Notes under the pieces: generated by a model
The model's database searches: none
Told to the model about the DNA's origin: nothing
What the model saw: the letters and a program-made list of their open reading frames with translations, nothing else
NCBI GenBank assembly: GCA_016860845.1
Contig: BOKF01000008.1
Span: 186,001-250,000 of the forward strand
Length of the DNA stretch: 64,000 bases
DNA from: Chloroflexota bacterium
GTDB taxonomy: Bacteria; Chloroflexota; Anaerolineae; 4572-78; J111
Reading direction: 5' to 3'
Translations under genes and position numbers: made by a program
Part shown: in pieces, positions 24,312 through 33,671 of the stretch
Layout: the number at the start of each line of letters is the position of its first letter
Numbering within the stretch: the stretch's first letter is position 1

Positions 24312-25217
24312 TTACATTAACCCCTGCCCCCCCATCACAATAACGGTGCGCATGAGGAAGCCGCCGACTAAAATCAGGATCGCTACCAGGAGGGTCATAT
24401 TGACCGAACTCTTGGTTCCCTGAAAACCTGGTTTGAACTGCATAGCCAGCGGCACAACCAACCCGATGATGAGCACCCCGCCGATGAGCAAGATACCCGC
24501 CAGGCCGCTCAGAAGATAGCTGGCGGCTGCGCCCAGGAGAGCCACAAAGGCGATCAGGAGCAAGATTTCCAGGATCAGGGCCACATTATCGGCCCGTTTC
24601 AGCTTAGCCCAGGCTGCCCCGGCATCCGCCTTGCTTAAGATAAGTCCCAGGGCAATCGCCGCCATGCCGGTTGAGGCCCCGGAGGCCAGGAACAGCGCCC
24701 CCAGCAGCGGGTTATTGGCCCAGGCCGGGAGATGGGTCGTCGCCAGCAGCACGCCGGTGTACGAAGCCAGGAAGAAGCCAAAGATGGACCCAATGACCGA
24801 GTAAATCAAGCGCGGCGTGCCGGAATACTTCTCCCGCAGCGGGGCCCAGGGCAGGCGGCCTGTTTCGATCAGCGCATCTACAAACGAGAGGAAAGCGAAC
24901 AGGCTGAAGAACAGCAGGGCGTAGGAGCCGACCGAGATGGGCGAGTCCCAGTTGGGCCAGGGTAACAAGGTTTTGCTGTAAGCGATCATATGCCAGAAAC
25001 GTTCCGGCCGGCCCAGGTCTAAAATCAGAAGGATACCGCAGATCACGGCCAGCGGAAAGGCGATAAAGTAACCCATCCGGGCAATTGGCCGGTCTTCCGG
25101 CCCGCCGACCAGTTCGATCATAGTTGACGTGAAGTAAGCGCCGCCGGCAATCCCACCGAAGAAAAAGTAAAAGACAATCCACCATTCCCATTCAGGAATT
25201 TGCAGTTCGGCTGGCAT
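24312..25217 (-). CDS. nrfD: NrfD/PsrC-type quinone-interacting membrane subunit
   Basis: 301 residues with eight to nine hydrophobic segments. Characteristic features: EWWIVFYFFFGGIAGGAYF near the start and DLGRPERFWHMI at about 68-78, the conserved loop of NrfD-family proteins. It should anchor the formate dehydrogenase at the membrane and pass electrons to the quinone pool, replacing the cytochrome b subunit of E. coli Fdn. Only 2 bp separate it from the Fe-S subunit gene. Confidence 0.93.
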   Translation of the reverse strand: MPAELQIPEWEWWIVFYFFFGGIAGGAYFTSTMIELVGGPEDRPIARMGYFIAFPLAVICGILLILDLGRPERFWHMIAYSKTLLPWPNWDSPISVGSYALLFFSLFAFLSFVDALIETGRLPWAPLREKYSGTPRLIYSVIGSIFGFFLASYTGVLLATTHLPAWANNPLLGALFLASGASTGMAAIALGLILSKADAGAAWAKLKRADNVALILEILLLIAFVALLGAAASYLLSGLAGILLIGGVLIIGLVVPLAMQFKPGFQGTKSSVNMTLLVAILILVGGFLMRTVIVMGGQGLM

Positions 25218-25219
25218 GG

Positions 25220-26041
25220 TTAAAGCTCCTTTCCATTCTGGTGGTTAGCCTTCTGCCCGCGATTACGGAAGGCGACAATGGCCGATAGGCCAAGCAGGAG
25301 GGACGTGCCGATACTGAGGACGGAGCCGGGGATGAGGTTTCTTTTGGGCAGTTGCGGGTTGGCCGGCTGGCCGTACACTTCCGGCTCGTCCAGCAGCAGG
25401 TAGAAAACGTTGAGGCCGCCCAGAATGTCCGTATCGCCGTAGAGGTTGGCTTTGGTGTGGCCCAATCCCTTGAGCGTCTCTACCCGTTGTTTCGCCGTGG
25501 CCCGCAGCTCGTCCACGTCGCCGTAAACAATCGAGTCGGTGGGACAGGCTTTGGCGCAGGCGGTTTCCAGGCCGTTGTGAATCCGGTCGTCGCACAAAGT
25601 ACATTTGTTGACCCGGCCTGTCTGGTTGTTGTAGCTGATGACCCCAAACGGGCAGGCCGCAATACAGGCGCGACAGCCATTGCAGACGTCCTGCTGGATA
25701 ATCACATTGTCCAGGTCGGTGCGGATAAGGGCGTGGGTGGGGCAAACGTCGAGGCAGCCGGCCTGGACGCAATGCTTGCATGAATCGCTCATCATGCGCC
25801 AGGCGACATTGGTGCGCTGCTCGTCTATCAACTCGATGAAGCGCACGTGCCGCCAATTTGTGGCGGTCAGCCGGCCGGTGTTGTCGTAGGAGTTACCGGT
25901 AAAGTTAATCGCCTTGAGTTCGCCGTTGACCGGGGCGAAATCCCCCGGCTCACCGTCCAGTTGGTTCCACTGCTTGCAGGCAACCTGGCAGGCTTTACAA
26001 CCGATGCAGAGGGAAACGTCAACGAACATGCCCTTAGCCAT
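25220..26041 (-). CDS. Formate dehydrogenase Fe-S (beta) subunit
   Basis: 273 residues. Four cysteine groups for four 4Fe-4S clusters are visible: CIGCKACQVACKQWN, CKHCVQAGCLDVCP, CNGCRACIAACPFG and CTLCDDRIHNGLETACAKACP. A single C-terminal hydrophobic helix (VLSIGTSLLLGLSAIVAF) tethers it to the membrane, as in FdnH/FdoH. It wires the catalytic subunit to the NrfD-like anchor. Its start overlaps the end of the catalytic subunit gene by 8 bp. No signal peptide is seen, so export probably piggybacks on the Tat signal of the partner. Confidence 0.95.
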   Translation of the reverse strand: MAKGMFVDVSLCIGCKACQVACKQWNQLDGEPGDFAPVNGELKAINFTGNSYDNTGRLTATNWRHVRFIELIDEQRTNVAWRMMSDSCKHCVQAGCLDVCPTHALIRTDLDNVIIQQDVCNGCRACIAACPFGVISYNNQTGRVNKCTLCDDRIHNGLETACAKACPTDSIVYGDVDELRATAKQRVETLKGLGHTKANLYGDTDILGGLNVFYLLLDEPEVYGQPANPQLPKRNLIPGSVLSIGTSLLLGLSAIVAFRNRGQKANHQNGKEL

Positions 26042-29000
26042 TGTACACCTCCCCCAGCCAGCGATTGCTGTGGTGGCTGGCCCACTCCTGATCCTGCGGC
26101 AAATCGTTCTGAGCGACCAGTTGTTGATAGATTTCGGGGGCCGGGGCCGAGCGCTGGCCCGGCCTCACCTCACAAGAGAAAACCTTGCCTTCGTGGATAG
26201 ACACGTTGGGATCGGCCACCAGGGCGCTGATGTCGTTGCTGACGTCGCCGCGGGCCAGGCCCATGTAACCCCAGTGCCAGGGTAAACCGACCTGATGCAC
26301 CGTTTTGCCGTCAACAGTGAAAGGCCGCATGCGCCGTGTGACCAAGGCCCGCGCTTCAACTTCCCCACGAGCGGTGACGAGGGTGACCCAATCGCCATTG
26401 TTGATGCCTTTCTCGGCGGCCAATTCGGGACTCATCTCGCAGAACAGCTCCGGCATCAACTCGGCCAGCCAGGGCAGCCAACGGCTCATCGTCCCCGACA
26501 GGTAGTGCTCGGTCAGGCGGTAGGTCGAGACGACGATGGGGTACTTCCCGGCATCTTCCATCTGGTGATAGGGGTTGCCCGGCACCTCCCAAATTTTGGC
26601 GACCGGGTTGCGCTGCTGCGCGTAAACCGGGTTGACCACCGGCGACTCGTACGGCTCGTAGTGGGTGGGTAAGGGGCCATCCACCGCTCCGGTGGGAGCG
26701 AAGAGCCAGAACTTGCCGTCAGGTTTCATAATGGCCGGGCTGATGCCGTTGAACGCGTTCAGACCGATGCCGCCTTCTTGGGGTTGAGCATCGGGCTTCT
26801 TGGTCAGAGCGAAGTCAATGCCGTCGCCGCCAACGTTAACCCAGGCCCCAATGATCGGATTGCCTTCGGCGTCTTTGGTGCCGCTGTCTTTCTCCGGGTC
26901 CCAATAGGTGTACTTTTTGCGCTCGCTCCAGGGATTACCCGCTGGGTCGGCGGAGGCGCGGCTGTACATGATGTGGCGGTTGGCCGGCCAGGCAAAGCCC
27001 CACTCCGGGCTGACCCAGTCATCGGCCACGCGCGAAGCCGCCCGGTTCTTGCCTTCCTCCGGATAGACGCCGCTGTAAATCCAGCAGCCGCAGGCCGTCG
27101 AGCCGTCATCCTTCAAATTGGCAAAGCCTGTGACCAGCTTCTTATCGGCCCAGGTGTAGCCGTTGACCTCCTTCAGAATCAGGTCGGTGCTTGGTTCATC
27201 CTTGATCTGCCACTGGGCGTTCTCTTCTTCGTTCAGGTAATCCCAGTACAGGTTTTGGATGGGCCAGTCGTGCGGATTGGTGCTGTCTTTGTACAACTCC
27301 TTGAGGCGGCGGCCCAGGTGATAAGAGAACCACAAATCGCTGCGAGCGTCGTTGGGTGGATCGGCGGCCTTGTCGTGCTTTTGCAGCAGCCGTTGGGTGT
27401 TGGTAAAGGTCCCATCGCTCTCGGCGGGAACGGCTCCCGGCAGGAAAAAGACTTCGGTCTTGATGGTGGTCGGGTCCACGCCGGGGCGCTTCCAGAAGGA
27501 GGCTGTCTCGGTCTCAAAGTAGTCGCGCACGACCATCCAATCAAGTTGGCCTAAAGCCTGGCGCTGGTACTCGGCATTCTGGCCGCCCACCGCCGGATTT
27601 TGTCCAATGACCAGAAAGCCTTTAATGCCGCCCTGGTTCATCAAGACAAAGGTGGGTATGTGGGAGTGGTCGCCGGCGATTTTGGGCAGATAGTCGTAGC
27701 CGTAATCGTTCTCGGCTGTCGCCGCATCGCCAAACCAGGCCTTGAGCAGGCTGACCGCGAATTTGGGGAAGTTGGCCCAATAGCTGGTCGAGGGCGTTTC
27801 GGTCAGGATGTAATCCCGCAGCGTATCGTGTTTCCGGCGGGCGTCGGCGGCGTTGAGATAGCCTGACCAGGAGTGATAGAGGGTGGGAATGTCGGTGGAC
27901 CCCTGGATAGTGGCGTGGCCGCGCAGAGCCAGGATGCCGCCGCCGGGCCGGCCAATGTTGCCAAGCAGGGCCTGTACGATCCCGGCGGTGCGGATAAACT
28001 GCACCCCGACGGTGTGCTGGGTCCAGCCGACGGCGTAAACAATCGCCCCGGTGCGCTCGCGCCCCGAGTTTTCCAGCAGCGTCTCGGCTACCTGAATGAA
28101 TCGGTCCTGGGGACAGCCGGTGACATTCTCGACCATTTCCGGCGTGTAACGAGCGTAGTGGCGCTTCATAATCTGGAAGACGGAGTTGGGGTCTTCCAGG
28201 GTGGGGTCGGTCTTGGCTTTAGCCGGTAAGCGCTCCTTCAGCAGGTCGTCGTAGGTCTGCTCCTCGCCGGCTGCTTTGGTCGTCTCGCTCGCCTCTTCGC
28301 GCTGGTAAGACCAGGAGGCGTTGTCGTAGCGGCGGCCCTCGGCATCAAACCCGGAGAAGAGGCCCTCCATATCTTCGGTATCTTTATACTCCGGATTGAT
28401 GAGCGTGGCCGCATTGGTGTAATTAACCACATACTCTTTGTAGAAGGGGTCGCTGTTCCACCGTTCGCTGTTGATAATGTAATTGACCAGCCCGCCCAGG
28501 AAGACAATATCCGTGCCCGCCCGGATCGGCGCGTGGATGTCGCACATGGCCGAGGTGCGGGTAAAACGCGGGTCCACATGGATGAGCTTGGCCCCTTGCT
28601 CCTTGGCCTTCATGGGCCAGCGGAAAGCGACCGGGTGGCACTCGGCCATATTGGAGCCCATAATCATGACCGAGTCCGAATTGGATAGGTCACGAGCAAA
28701 CGTGGTGGCCGCGCCGCGGCCAAAGGTGATCCCCAGACCGGGGACCGAAGCGGAGTGTCATATGCGGGCCTGGTTTTCGATAGACACGACCCCCGCGGCG
28801 CGCATCAATTTCTGGTGGATATAATTCCACTCGTCGTCAATGGTCGCCCCGCCCAGCGAGGCAATGGCCAGCACGTGATTGACCGTTTTTTCTTCCTCAC
28901 CGATTTTGGTTTTCTCGATGAAGTTGGCGTCGCGGGTTTCTTTGAATTTCTGGGCAATTCTGTCCATGGCCTCGTCAAGGGACATATCTGTCCACTCGGT

Positions 29001-29348
29001 GGCATTGGGAGCGCGATATTTAACTTTGGTCCAGCGGTGCGGGTTGACGGCCAGTTGGAAGGTGGCCGCGCCTTTGGGGCAGAGCGTCCCCTCGTTGATG
29101 GGACTGTCGGCGTTGCCTTGAATATCAATAATTTTGCCATCGGCTACGGTGACGATTTGACCGCAGCCAACAGCGCAGTACGGACAGACACTTGGTACTT
29201 CTTTGCCTTGCTTTACCTGCTTTTTTGGGGTGGCGGCCTGAGAGGGTGCGACATTAAACCCTAACCCGGCAACCTCGGCTGCGGCAACCGCGCTCATCCC
29301 CCCTGCCGACAGTTTTAAAAACTGCCGGCGCGAGATTGCTTGCGCCAT
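26034..29348 (-). CDS. fdnG: Selenocysteine formate dehydrogenase, catalytic alpha subunit
   Basis: 1104 residues when the in-frame TGA at 28758-28760 is read as selenocysteine (residue 197). The context ARI-Sec-HSASVPGLG and the following FGRGAATT match the active site of Fdn/Fdo-type enzymes. N-terminus: Tat signal SRRQFLKLS with a hydrophobic stretch. Then the 4Fe-4S site CPYCAVGC...LCPKG at about 57-100, and the molybdopterin domains to the end (WLPWLAELMPELF, ARGEVEARALVTRRM in the C-terminal dinucleotide-binding domain). Sec, bis-MGD and one 4Fe-4S cluster would oxidise formate to CO2 outside the membrane. A frameshift or pseudogene is ruled out by the uninterrupted frame either side of the TGA and the SECIS hairpin. 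Confidence 0.95.
28728..28746 (-). promoter_or_regulatory. Bacterial SECIS element (selenocysteine insertion signal)
   Basis: On the minus strand, 11 bases after the UGA, GGUCCCC pairs with GGGGAUC to leave an apical loop GGUCU. The loop sequence and the spacing are those of the classical E. coli fdhF SECIS hairpin bound by SelB. The element overlaps the coding sequence, as in other bacterial selenoproteins. Confidence 0.9.
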
Positions 29349-29477
29349 GTCATTTCCTCCTTTTGACTCTATGCACTGTTCAGTTTTGATTAAACCTACC
29401 CGATTCTCAACTCAGCTTAATTTTTTAATATGCTTGAACTCCTTTCTATCTTTGGATGACGACCTTACTTTAAAAAG

Positions 29478-29506
29478 CAGCGCTGTGTCAATTTGACATA
29501 GCGCTG
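29478..29506. promoter_or_regulatory. Near-perfect 29-bp palindrome upstream of the formate dehydrogenase operon
   Basis: CAGCGCTGTGTCAA and TTGACATAGCGCTG flank a single central base, with one mismatch. It is about 130 bp upstream of the formate dehydrogenase start. It may be an operator (TGTCAAtTTGACA core) or a transcription-stopping hairpin. Confidence 0.5.
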
Positions 29507-29704
29507 TTGTCACCTGCACGCCGCGTGTTGCGGGTGAAGCTAAAAGCGTCGGTTGAACTGATCTCGACATAAATGCTCTACGACCTTCTTTGTCTGACGA
29601 GCACTAAAGACAATCAGATTTCGATTAAAAACCGAAGGACAGGAGTATCTGTGGCAGGAAATAAGGCTGATAATGGCAGCAGCGAAAGTTGAGTAGGAGG
29701 ATTA

Positions 29705-29849
29705 AGGCAACTCCAAGAAAATAATTATCCAAAGTCCGTGATACGTAATGCGTGATGCGTGATGGTATCCAGGCAAGATTTCTTACGCATCACGTATCAC
29801 GCATCAAGCCGGTGAGAACAATTGGATGATTTAAATCTTGGAACTGCCT
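29705..29849. mobile_element. 145-bp MITE-like element, copy 1
   Basis: Ends AGGCAACTCCAAGA and (reverse complement of the right end) AGGCAGTTCCAAGA form terminal inverted repeats extending to about 28 bp with mismatches. An inner inverted repeat contains GTGATGCGTGATGG and CGCATCACGTATCACGC. The copy at 46566-46710 has the same length and differs at only a handful of positions. Non-coding. Confidence 0.8.
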
Positions 29850-29960
29850 AAGACGAAGGTGTGGCTAAACTTACATAAATTTTAGCACGAAAAAAACGAT
29901 TGTCAACAATTCGCTGAGCAGGAAAAATAACCACAGATTGATTCATTCAAAGGCAGAAGT

Positions 29961-30680
29961 TTACGCCCGCCGGCCGCGCTTGAGGGTATTTTGTAAGGTT
30001 TTCAGTTCATCCCATTTGCCATCGGCAGCCAACTGGGCTTGCTCGGCCCATGTGGCGGGGTCGGTGATATTGCTGAGACCGGCCTTACTGAGAATCTCCT
30101 CGATCTGGTTGATATCGGCGGCAGCCAGTTCGACAAAGGTTCTGATGCCGTTTTCTTGAAGAATGCGGGAGATTTTAGGGCCAATCCCTTCAATAATAAC
30201 CAGATCATCCGGTTTACCGATGGCTTGGGCGCGGCGGGTGGGCTGGCTCTCGCCGGCAGCGGCGATGAGAGTTGGCTTCGCCTCCTCAGGGGCAGGAGCA
30301 ATTGTTTCCACCTCAGCGACAGCCTCTCCGACTTGATCCACCACATTTTGGATCACTTCTTTTGCTTCATCGGCAACAGCCTCAGCTTTGACCGGAGCGG
30401 GAGCAACAGGGGCAAGATCAATGGCCTCGGTTTCAAGCGGCAGGGATGATTGAATTGGCGCGTGCGTGTCAGGCGAAGCGTGGCGGTACTCTGTCGCTTT
30501 AACCCCACTGGAGCGCATAAGCCACCAGACGAGTGGAATGAGTAAAATCAGCACAATCAGTACCCAAATCCAACTCACCCCACTACTGCCCGGCTCCTCG
30601 GCAAGTACAGGGGCAAAGCCGCTCAACATTAAACTGATTGCTGGCAATGTAAAGAACAGGTGTTTTTGGGACATGCTCAT
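29961..30680 (-). CDS. Membrane protein with C-terminal helix-hairpin-helix domain
   Basis: About 239 residues from the ATG at 30680 (CAGGAGACA upstream). Signal peptide (LFFTLPAISLMLSGFAPVLA), one membrane helix (WIWVLIVLILLIPLVWWLM), an Ala/Pro/Glu-rich linker, then a helix-hairpin-helix domain: DDLVIIEGIGPKISRILQEN and FVELAAADINQIEEILSKAG. Such domains are annotated as '5' DNA nuclease-like', but they occur on many membrane proteins and the function is unclear. The C-terminus is very basic (LKRGRRA). Monocistronic. Confidence 0.75.
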   Translation of the reverse strand: MSMSQKHLFFTLPAISLMLSGFAPVLAEEPGSSGVSWIWVLIVLILLIPLVWWLMRSSGVKATEYRHASPDTHAPIQSSLPLETEAIDLAPVAPAPVKAEAVADEAKEVIQNVVDQVGEAVAEVETIAPAPEEAKPTLIAAAGESQPTRRAQAIGKPDDLVIIEGIGPKISRILQENGIRTFVELAAADINQIEEILSKAGLSNITDPATWAEQAQLAADGKWDELKTLQNTLKRGRRA

Positions 30681-30859
30681 TGTCTCCTGAGTATTTATTT
30701 TTGACAATTTGATAGGTTGGGAGATCGGCCGTGGCGCTAACACTTGCTTGTGCCGCAAAGCACAAACAGCAAGCGTGGCCTGACTTTAACACATTTGTTT
30801 TTTTCTGTCAAGCAGAAATTTTTGGGCAATATAAGCGGGTGGTTGCCGAAGTAAGTGAG

Positions 30860-30887
30860 GGAGTCCCAAAGCTCAGCTTTGGACTCC
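30860..30887. repeat. Palindrome of the GGAGTCCAAAG type
   Basis: GGAGTCCCAAAGCT-C-AGCTTTGGACTCC, one extra base in the left arm. It lies about 80 bp upstream of the ATP-grasp gene and resembles the CGGAGTGCAAACC palindromes at 20045 and 55733. Confidence 0.6.
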
Positions 30888-30966
30888 GAAACCATCACTT
30901 ACAATTTTACCACTACCCAATATAAGTATGATATAATCCCCCTACTCCAATTTTGGGTGAAAAGTA

Positions 30967-32226
30967 ATGACAGCTCAAGCCGAAAAGCCTTTACGCGTTA
31001 TTTTGCTGATGAAAGCGACGACTTACCGGGCGCGGCCCTTTCTCGAAGCGGCCGGTCGCCTAGGCATCGAAGTGGTCAAAGGGCTTGATATGCCCCCCGA
31101 GTTGGCCGAATATTGGCAGGTTCCGTTAGGTCTCCAATTTGACCAGCCGGAACAAGCGGTGCAAGCAATTGTTAACTTTACCCGCAAGACTCCAGTCCAG
31201 GCCATCCTGGCCGTAGACGACAGCGCCACCGTACTGGCGGCGCTGGCCAGCGAAGCCCTGGGCCTGGCCCATAATTCCGGCGAGGCTGCCCTGGCGGCGC
31301 GTAACAAACACCGCATGCGCCAGTTATTAGCTGCCGCCGGCGTGTCGTCGCCGAAGTTTAGCTTGTATGATATGACCGATGACCCGGCCAGAATTGCGGC
31401 AGAGGTGGAGTATCCCTGCGTCGTCAAACCGCTGCTCCTGTCCGGCAGCCGGGGGGTCATTCGGGCCGATAATCCGGCGGAGTTTGATGTGGCTTTTCGG
31501 CGGTTAGGGCGGCTGCTGGCTTCCATGCAGCGGGCGCCGGGTTCCACCCAAATTCTGGTCGAGAATTTTATCCCTGGTTTTGAGGTGGCTCTGGAAGGGA
31601 TGCTGGCTCAGGGGGAGTTGAAGGTGCTGGCGTTATTCGACAAGCCCGACCCGCTGGACGGGCCTTTCTTTGAGGAGACAATTTATGTGACCCCTTCCCG
31701 ATTGTCTGAGCCTGTCCAGACCGAGATTGCCGCCTGTACCGCCAGCGCGGCGGCAGCCCTGGGACTGCGTCACGGCCCGATTCACGCCGAACTGCGCGTC
31801 AACGAGGCGGGGCCGTGGATTGTTGAGGTGGCGGGCCGCTCCATCGGCGGGCTGTGCTCGCAGACGCTGCGCTTTGGGCCTGAGGTGTCGTTAGAGGAAC
31901 TAATTTTACGCCAGGCCGTCGGGCTGGAGATTGACTCCTGGCGTGGCGACGAAGGAGCTAAAGGGGTGATGATGATCCCGATCCCCGTGGCGGGTCTGCT
32001 TAAGCGAGTGACGGGCCTTGAGGCGGCCAGGCAAGTGCCGGGAATCGAATCAGTCGAGATTACGGCTCAACTCTACCAGCCGCTTGTCCCCCTGCCCGAA
32101 GGGGAGAGTTATCTCGGCTTCATCTTTGCTCGCGGCAACCGGCCCGACGACGTAGAAGCAGCATTGCGCCAGGCCCATGCTCAGCTTCACTTTGAGGTCG
32201 AGACATTGCTGCCGGTGTTACAGTAG
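30967..32226 (+). CDS. ATP-grasp domain protein
   Basis: 419 residues. The central domain has ATP-grasp features: LAARNKHRMRQLLAAAGVSSP, EYPCVVKPLLLSGSRGVIRA (Lys and Gly-rich ATP-binding loop), LVENFIPGFEVALEG and the C-terminal AELRVNEAGPWIVEVAGRSIGG with Glu and Asn metal ligands. Family members ligate a carboxylate to an amine or thiol with ATP hydrolysis (for example dipeptide ligases). The substrate cannot be told. No biosynthetic partners are adjacent. Cytoplasmic. Confidence 0.85.
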   Translation: MTAQAEKPLRVILLMKATTYRARPFLEAAGRLGIEVVKGLDMPPELAEYWQVPLGLQFDQPEQAVQAIVNFTRKTPVQAILAVDDSATVLAALASEALGLAHNSGEAALAARNKHRMRQLLAAAGVSSPKFSLYDMTDDPARIAAEVEYPCVVKPLLLSGSRGVIRADNPAEFDVAFRRLGRLLASMQRAPGSTQILVENFIPGFEVALEGMLAQGELKVLALFDKPDPLDGPFFEETIYVTPSRLSEPVQTEIAACTASAAAALGLRHGPIHAELRVNEAGPWIVEVAGRSIGGLCSQTLRFGPEVSLEELILRQAVGLEIDSWRGDEGAKGVMMIPIPVAGLLKRVTGLEAARQVPGIESVEITAQLYQPLVPLPEGESYLGFIFARGNRPDDVEAALRQAHAQLHFEVETLLPVLQ

Positions 32227-32306
32227 TCAGTAGACAGTAATCAGTAGTCAGATGTCAGTAGCCAGAACAGAATTTTCTGACTACTGACTACTGACATCTG
32301 ATGACT
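32221..32306. repeat. Inverted repeat between converging genes
   Basis: CAGTAATCAGTAGTCAGATGTCAGTAG pairs with CTACTGACTACTGACATCTGATG about 25 bases later. Repeated CAGTAGT-type heptamers. It lies between the ATP-grasp stop and the yggX stop, where it could act as a two-way terminator. Confidence 0.7.
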
Positions 32307-32310
32307 AAAC

Positions 32311-32619
32311 CTACTTCTTCCGTGCCGGCCCGCCGCCTTTGGCTCCGGGGGTGCCTTCGGGCGACCAGCCTTCCGGCATCATCGCACCGAGGCCGAAGAA
32401 GAACTCTTCCAATTGCTCTTTCAGAAACTCACGTGCCTGCGGGTCGGCCAGGACCAGGCCGTAGTGGTTGATGAGCAGGACTTGCTGCTGAATCCACATG
32501 TCCCAGGCCTGTTGAGAAACGTTGTTAAAAATCTTTTCGCCCAGCTCGCCGGGGAAAGGTGGCTTTTCCAGTCCCGGCAGTTCGCGACCCAATTTGACGC
32601 ACTTGACCATTCGTGTCAT
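32311..32619 (-). CDS. yggX: Fe(2+)-trafficking/oxidative damage protection protein (YggX family)
   Basis: 102 residues. The conserved Cys7 (VKCVKLGRELPGL) and PPFPGELGEKIFNNVSQQAW are the YggX signature; QQVLLINHYGLVLADPQAREFL matches the helical middle. The tail is longer than in E. coli, with Gly/Lys repeats. YggX proteins protect Fe-S enzymes from oxidative damage and may handle Fe(II). Converges with the ATP-grasp gene. Confidence 0.92.
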   Translation of the reverse strand: MTRMVKCVKLGRELPGLEKPPFPGELGEKIFNNVSQQAWDMWIQQQVLLINHYGLVLADPQAREFLKEQLEEFFFGLGAMMPEGWSPEGTPGAKGGGPARKK

Positions 32620-32771
32620 GGATTTTTCTCACTTTATCTTATGACTAAGACCCCGCAGAGCAAAACGTGCTTTGCCTACGTTTTTGGATTTTACCTCACG
32701 GGAGCTATCCTATCAAATATCAACTGTGGATAATCATAGAGTTTAGTTAATCTGTCGGAGGCTCTGCCCCG

Positions 32772-33668
32772 GTGAATTTGATTTTCTTTGGGATGACTGG
32801 AATACTTTCGCTGGCTCCGCTGGAGGGCCTGCTGGCCGGCGGAGTCGAGATTGCTGCGGTCATCATTCCGACTGAACAAACCACTACTCCATTCCCCCGT
32901 CGGGTCGAACCGCTCCTGCGCCCACCCACGGATTTACCTCTGCTCAATCCCTATCTCAGTCGAAATATCGTTCATGCTGCCTGGGAACATAACGTGCCGG
33001 TGTGGGAAGTCGGCCACCTATCTAACTCGTCCACACTGGCCTTGCTGGCTGATCTGTCCCCCGACCTTATTGCAGTGGCCTGTTTTCCTTCGATTTTCCC
33101 CACCGCGTTGCTTCAACTCCCGCGTTACGGCTGTTTGAATCTCCATCCCTCGCTGCTGCCGGCCTACCGCGGTCCGACCCCGCTGTTCTGGATGGCTCGG
33201 CAGGGGGAGCGTCAGGCGGGGGAGACGCTGCATTTTATGGATGAGGGTGCGGACAGCGGCGACATCGTGGCCCAGACTGCCTTTCCGTGGCCGGAGGGCA
33301 GCTCCAGACCGGAGTTGGAACAACGCTGCGCCTGGGCAGGAGGGCAGTTACTCCTGGCAGCGGTCAAACAACTGGCCCAGACAGTTCAAATAGCCCGCCG
33401 GCCCCAGCCTAAAGAAGGCAGCAGCTACTTTTCCTGGCCGAGAGATGAGGATTTGCTCATCCCGACGACCTGGGAGGCGCGCCGGGCCTTTAATTTTCTG
33501 CGGGCGGCTGCCGCGGACTGGCCGTTGATCGTTGCCGTAGGAGAACAGCGCTTTCCGGCAAGCCGGGCGCTGGGCTATGGGTCTGACGAAGTTTTAGGCC
33601 AGCCTTATCGCTATGAAGGCAATGAGCTCTGGATTCAATTTCAGCCCGGTGTTTTGAGAATTCGATAG
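32772..33668 (+). CDS. Methionyl-tRNA formyltransferase-like formyltransferase
   Basis: 298 residues with a GTG start at 32772, supported by CGGAGG ten bases upstream. NLIFFGMTGILSLAPLEGLL opens the fold; the catalytic-type LNLHPSLLPAYRGPTPLFW (Asn-His...) near residue 120 and MDEGADSGDIVAQ near 155 are the 10-formyltetrahydrofolate formyltransferase signature. The initial loop is shorter than in Fmt and the C-terminal domain is reduced, so it may formylate a substrate other than Met-tRNA, for example an amino sugar. No neighbours decide this. Confidence 0.82.
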   Translation: MNLIFFGMTGILSLAPLEGLLAGGVEIAAVIIPTEQTTTPFPRRVEPLLRPPTDLPLLNPYLSRNIVHAAWEHNVPVWEVGHLSNSSTLALLADLSPDLIAVACFPSIFPTALLQLPRYGCLNLHPSLLPAYRGPTPLFWMARQGERQAGETLHFMDEGADSGDIVAQTAFPWPEGSSRPELEQRCAWAGGQLLLAAVKQLAQTVQIARRPQPKEGSSYFSWPRDEDLLIPTTWEARRAFNFLRAAAADWPLIVAVGEQRFPASRALGYGSDEVLGQPYRYEGNELWIQFQPGVLRIR

Positions 33669-33671
33669 GGC

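Larger units (their letters stand above)
29349..29960. other. 612-bp intergenic region upstream of the formate dehydrogenase genes
   Basis: No gene seen. It contains the palindrome at 29478-29506, the MITE-like element at 29705-29849, and AT-rich sequence just before the formate dehydrogenase start (GGAGGAAATG-type ribosome site on the minus strand). The promoter for the long minus-strand array should lie here. Confidence 0.6.

Noticed and set aside
26034..28667. Separate gene starting at the internal Met at 28667, with 28758-29348 as another gene
   Set aside because: The two parts are in one frame with only a TGA between them, in a Sec-site context and followed by a SECIS hairpin; one selenoprotein explains both.
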